Assembly: GCA_009829735.1 (NCBI GenBank)
Contig: CM020619.1
Location: forward strand, 28,918,063 to 28,982,062
DNA: 64,000 bases
Direction of reading: 5' to 3'
From: Pyropia yezoensis
Lineage: Eukaryota > Rhodophyta > Bangiophyceae > Bangiales > Bangiaceae
Part shown: piece by piece, positions 59,989-64,000 of the stretch
How the letters are laid out: every line of letters begins with the position of its first letter
Position numbering within the stretch: position 1 is the first letter of the stretch
Translations under genes and position numbers: made by a program
The notes under the pieces: generated by a model
Database searches by the model: none
What the model was told of the DNA's origin: nothing
What the model saw: the letters and a program-made list of their open reading frames with translations, nothing else

Positions 59989-62900
59989 CCGACGTCCATC
60001 CGTTTTAAGGATGTGATATGGTCCCAGAGTCTTGAAGACCAATTTCCCTCCCTTATTGTCGTGGGAGTTAACATAAATCCAATCTCCAACTCGGAGCGGA
60101 TCGCGACGATGTCTGACTCGGACATCGAAGTACCTCTTGTAACGGGCTTGGGCCTTCTCCATAGTAGCCCGGACAAGGGGTATCATCTCCTCCAGTCTCT
60201 GGAGTAGGGAGGCTTTCGCCTGACTCGGTGTTTGAGTCGAAGTCTCACCCTCAGTCTGGGTGAGACGCTCCACAGCTACTGACGGAAGTCGTCGGGGGCA
60301 GACGAAGGCAAACGGTGCCTCTCCCGTACTACTGTGTACCTGGGAGTTGTATGCTGTCACGAGTAGTGACGCATAACGAGCCCATGTGACTACATGGTCA
60401 TGGACATAGTGACGCAACTGGCGCACTAGAGTCCTGTTGAATCGTTCCACCTGCCCATTAGTCTGGGGATGGTAAGGGGTGGCGAAGTTCGTCTGCACCC
60501 CCAACATCTTCATGACTCCCTGATACAGGACGGACGCAAACTGTGGTCCGTTATCCGAAAGGATAGAGTCGGGGATGCCATAACTGGCAACCCAGACGTC
60601 GAGTAACTCACTCAGAACGTCCACGGCTGTGATATCCTTGAGTGGGGATACCCGTGTGAGCTTAGTGAAGCGATCACACATCACTAGAAGGTACTCATAT
60701 CCTTCAGGTGTTCGTGGTAGTGGACCGAGTAAGTCCACTGCTATCGCTGCAAACGGCTCTGTTGCAGGAAAGAGTCTCATGGAAGAAGTCTGCCGGGACT
60801 CCATGAGTCTATTCTTTGCGCAAGTCGCGCATGCGGCTACATATCCGTACACATCAGCCACGAGTGATGGCCAATAGTACTTCTTACGTAGGGTCTGATA
60901 CATCCTCGTAGACCCTGGGTGTCCACCCAACGGTGAGGAGTGCTCCCGTTGGAGGATACTCTTGCGTAACTCCTTGGGGACGACGACTTGCTTGTCCCCC
61001 TGGGTATATCCCTTACGGCAGAGTATGCCGTTGTCATTCAGGAAGAACCGAGTCGGTTGAGCCTGGTCGAGCTCCTTCCTGAGTCGTCGACAAAGTTTGT
61101 CGCTCTCCTGTGCCTGGACAAACTCATCCAAAGACACGGGTAATAATTTGGCCATGCCAGGCATCCTCGGGTCGAGGACAGTTCCGGAGCGAGTGGTCAC
61201 TGCCACATGAGGGAGTTCCTCAGGGATAGGGGAAGTGTCTTTCCCATCCGTCGGTATGCGAGACAACGCGTCCGCAACCGCATGCTTCGGGCCTGGCCGA
61301 TATTCAACATCATAATCGAACTCAGCGAGGCAGAGTCGCCATCGATTGAGTCGGTTATTCGTACAGGCTGTAGTGGTGAGTATCCACTTCAAAGCCTTGT
61401 GGTCACATCGAATGAGGAACTTCCTTCCTTCGATGTATGGCCGTAGCATGGAGACTGCCCATACCACGCCAAGACCCTCTATCTCCGTCACAGAATAGTT
61501 CTTCTGTGCGGGTGAGAGTCCCTTACTGAAATAGCCAACGGGTAAATACTCCCCCGAAGGCTGTTGTTGGAGTAAGCAACAACCGAGTTGGTCGTAACTT
61601 GCGTCCACATCAACGATGTAGTGAGCCCCCGGTCTCGGGATCGCTAACACCGGTGGGTTGCAGAGGAGCTCTCGCAACCTATCAAACGCTTCTTGCTCCG
61701 GGGGTTTGGGAGCATCCAAGCGCTTGGGCATCTTGGAACTTACCAAGTGGTTCAACGGTGCAGACACTTTGGCATAGTTCGCCACAAAGCGTCTGTATAC
61801 GTTACACATACCCAGGAAGCTCCTGAGTTGTGTCTGCGTCTGGGGGAACTTCGCCCGACGGATGGCCATGAGGTTCTTCTCATTGACCAGAATGCGACCT
61901 GGCCGGACTATATGGCCGAGGTACTCCACCTCATTACTAAAGAGGTGACACTTCGTAGGTTTGAGTGTTACTCCTGCTTCACCCAACAGGGTAAACACTC
62001 TGTCCAAGTGGGACAAGTGTTCTTCGGCAGTCCCGGAGAACACAATGATATCGTCCAGATACACCAGGGCGATCTGCCACTTGACTCCGGCAAGTATCAA
62101 GTCAATAGCACGCTGGAAAGTCGCAGGTGCATTGCAAAGCCCAAAAGGGAGCCGTGTACACTGATAAACTCCACAGTGACACGTGAAGGTGGTCAAGTGT
62201 CTGTCCTCCTTGCGGATGGGTATCTGCCAGTACCCCGCGTTGCAGTCCAACGTGGAAAAGTACTGTGCCTCACCGAGTGAGTCAAGGCAATCGTCCATAC
62301 GGGGTAAGGGGTAACTATCCCTTACCGTCCGCTCGTTTAGCTTACGATAATCGATGCAGAACCGCATCGTGCCGTCTGACTTGGGCACCAAGACTATGGG
62401 ACTGGCCCACTCACTTGAGCAAGGCTCAATGACACCCATGTCTTGCATCCGTTGGACCTGCTCTCGGGTGAGTTCCCGTGAGTCTGGTCCCATACGGTAG
62501 GGACTCAGGCGAACTGGCCTAGCCCCTGGCTTCAACACGATTCTGTGTTCGGTGGCCTTGATGAGCCCAAGGTCACCATTCCACAACTTGTGATGCTTCT
62601 GGATTAACTCATCCAGTCGTCCATGTAAACACTCCGGGATGTTCTCCCGATGTACCGTCGGCGACTTAGCCGTCGATGAACTCGATTGGTCGGCAGAGCC
62701 TGCCATTCCAATATCCTCCCATTGCTGTTGAGTCACAGCAACGACATTCCCCTCAAAGGTAGAGATCGACGCAATCTTCATGCCTCCGGGGAGTCGTCGA
62801 GGTTCCTCCGACGTGTTGAGGACCTCCACCCACCAGGTTTGGTCATCCCCACAAGTCATGGGGCCCCAAGCAACTTGCACTTGGTGAGTATAATAGACTC

Positions 62901-63630
62901 GGTCCACGGGGGAAACAAGTCCATTCCCTCGAAACCGTGTGCGTACTCGCACAAAGGTCCTTGATCGGGGCGGGACTACCGTACCCTTACATACTCGTAC
63001 ATGGGTCGTAGAGCCTCCACCCTTGGGAGAGTTTTCCCTAGGTTGATGAGTCGTAGGGGAAACAGTCCTCCCTTTACGCAATATGGGGACAGTCTCTCCA
63101 TTACGCATTCGGATTATCCCTTCCGGTCCACAGACGGCCGGGACATGGAGGTCCAGATAGTCAGTTCCCAGGAGTACGGGGACTGACATATTGGAGACTA
63201 CTCCAAAGTTCACCTGCGTCTGGTAGAACCCAATGCAAACAGTCAATGCAATAGACCCAACAATGGGGAGGAGTCCCCCATTGACATCAAACATACGCCA
63301 CTCGGGTGAGCCGGCGGGGCTCACATCTGTCCCCTCTGGCAATAAGTCTTGCCTAATGAGAGAGGCAGCAGAGCCTGTGTCGACTATGACACGAGAGGTA
63401 AACTCATATCCATCCTGCAGCCAGAGTCGAGCTGCGACCTGGTAGTTACTCCCTACCAGCACTGACACAATCCGACTCGGGTCGTGTTTCTGAGGAGGGG
63501 CCTTGTCCCTAGGTCTCACCCCTCGAGGTCGAGTCAGGACCTTCACTCTCCCATGGGTCGGTGAGCGTGAAGCAACCCGCTTCATTACCGCTGGAGCCTT
63601 TGGGTCAGTCTTAGTCCCAGCGGCTAGGCG
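59857..63630 (-). pseudogene. pol: F4 Pol, C-terminally truncated (no chromodomain)
   Basis: An intact frame from the frameshift site carries protease DTGS (VIVDTGSAASLIRQDLL), RT with FCIDYRKLN and YLDD, and RNase H TEIEGLGVVWA. It also carries integrase HSSPLGGHPG...CATC with VDLLGP, SDNGPQF and GQVERFN, then the GDWIYVNSHD...GPYHILKTDGR segment. After IRTING near 59950 the frame enters Arg/Ser-rich sequence that is the reverse strand of the antisense ORF. F1 continues there with about 100 residues including the chromodomain. The catalytic parts look complete, but targeting by a chromodomain would be lost. Confidence 0.8.
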
Positions 63631-63636
63631 TTTCCC
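63588..63636 (-). promoter_or_regulatory. -1 ribosomal frameshift signal, F4 gag/pol
   Basis: G-GGA-AAC on the minus strand (63636-63630), in frame two codons before the gag TAG. After a 6-nt spacer, CCGCTGG (63623-63617) pairs perfectly with CCAGCGG (63594-63588) across a 22-nt loop. Spacing and loop size match F1 while the stem sequence differs. Confidence 0.75.
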
Positions 63637-64000
63637 TCATCCGACTCGGATGATGGAGTATCCTTGCCACTTGAGCTGGGGGAAGAGGTTTCCCCCTTCT
63701 CAAGCGTGGACTCATCCTCTGACTTAGGTTGAGTCATGGCCGTCACACGTGTGGTGTGTGGCCGGGTATCCGAATCAGTCCTCGGAATACCGAGCTTCCC
63801 AATACGAGCCAACAGGGCTCTCAAACGAACGTCCAGAGTGGGGCATTGGGCTGCCCAGTGTCCCGACTTGGAACACTGCCAACACGGCCGATCACTCATC
63901 GACGCCGATGGCCCCGCTTTTCCCTGTGACTTATCAGGGATGGCGGCCACCATACCTTCCGTCTCTCGAGTTGAGGACGAAGGTACTGCAGGGTACGTCC
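63624..64000 (-). CDS. gag: F4 Gag, C-terminal part
   Basis: Partial at the window edge. Knuckle CWQCSKSGHWAAQC near 63870, followed by a Ser/Glu-rich tail ending EGNA at TAG 63624. The frame stays open to the edge. Confidence 0.75.
   Translation of the reverse strand, partial: TYPAVPSSSTRETEGMVAAIPDKSQGKAGPSASMSDRPCWQCSKSGHWAAQCPTLDVRLRALLARIGKLGIPRTDSDTRPHTTRVTAMTQPKSEDESTLEKGETSSPSSSGKDTPSSESDEGNA

Larger units (their letters stand above)
57031..64000 (-). mobile_element. F4: Ty3/gypsy element, right end beyond window
   Basis: Order in element sense (right to left): gag (partial), pol by -1 frameshift, antisense ORF overlapping the pol end, polypurine tract, LTR. The pol and antisense ORF C-termini are fused by deletion. 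Confidence 0.75.

Noticed and set aside
1..64000. tRNA or rRNA genes
   Set aside because: No cloverleaf with conserved TTCGANTC-type arms and no rRNA-like block was noticed; a dedicated scan was not possible.

Overview
The window is eukaryotic, GC-rich and made almost entirely of retrotransposons. No bacterial gene layout, operon or rRNA is visible. The evidence is at least eight Ty3/gypsy-type elements or fragments with zinc-knuckle Gag, DTG[A/S] protease, YLDD reverse transcriptase, HHCC/DDE integrase and mostly a C-terminal chromodomain (chromovirus-like), two DNA-transposon relics, and one gene with a consensus GTAAGT splice donor. The high GC and C-rich satellites would suit an alga or other protist (a bangiophyte red alga is only a guess). 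Two stretches of exactly 500 N (12574-13073 and 54461-54960) are scaffold gaps, so continuity across them is not assured.

I name four element families by their own similarity. F3 (3633-12573, + strand) has a 362-bp 5' LTR, primer binding site, gag and a pol with a 1-nt frameshift. F2 is present twice in inverted orientation (13074-21575 on +, 28134-34643 on -). F1 is present three times: 21576-28133 (+, lacking both ends, trapped between the two F2 copies), 34644-39658 (-, an internally deleted element with both 467-bp LTRs) and 46358-54460 (-, running into a gap). A fourth F1-type LTR fragment opens the window (1-318). F4 (about 57031-64000, -) runs off the right edge.

The most interesting system is shared by all four families. 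Each carries, between pol and the 3' LTR, a long extra ORF on the opposite strand (antisense, tail-to-tail with pol; 470-706 aa when intact). These proteins share a core, including an R-x-G-x-L-W/F-H-L-P-type block, and in two families the start codon lies about 340 nt inside the 3' LTR. They match no family I recognise. In the deleted F1 copy most of pol is gone but the antisense ORF is intact. Gag and Pol are linked in every family by a -1 frame change at the last codons of gag: a G-GGA-AAC slippery heptamer (C-GGA-AAC in F2), followed in F1 and F4 by a perfect 6-7-bp stem after a 6-nt spacer. F1, F3 and F4 coding sequence is unusually full of short perfect hairpins; in F1 many centre on CAAGTTG.

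Other parts: 319-3632 holds a mariner/IS630-like transposase relic and a C-rich degenerate tandem repeat; 39659-46357 holds an intron-containing gene of unknown function cut by an F1 LTR, GC-rich minisatellites with a 22-G run, and a Plavaka/CACTA-like transposase relic cut by another F1 LTR; 54961-57030 holds a zinc-knuckle ORF of unknown identity.
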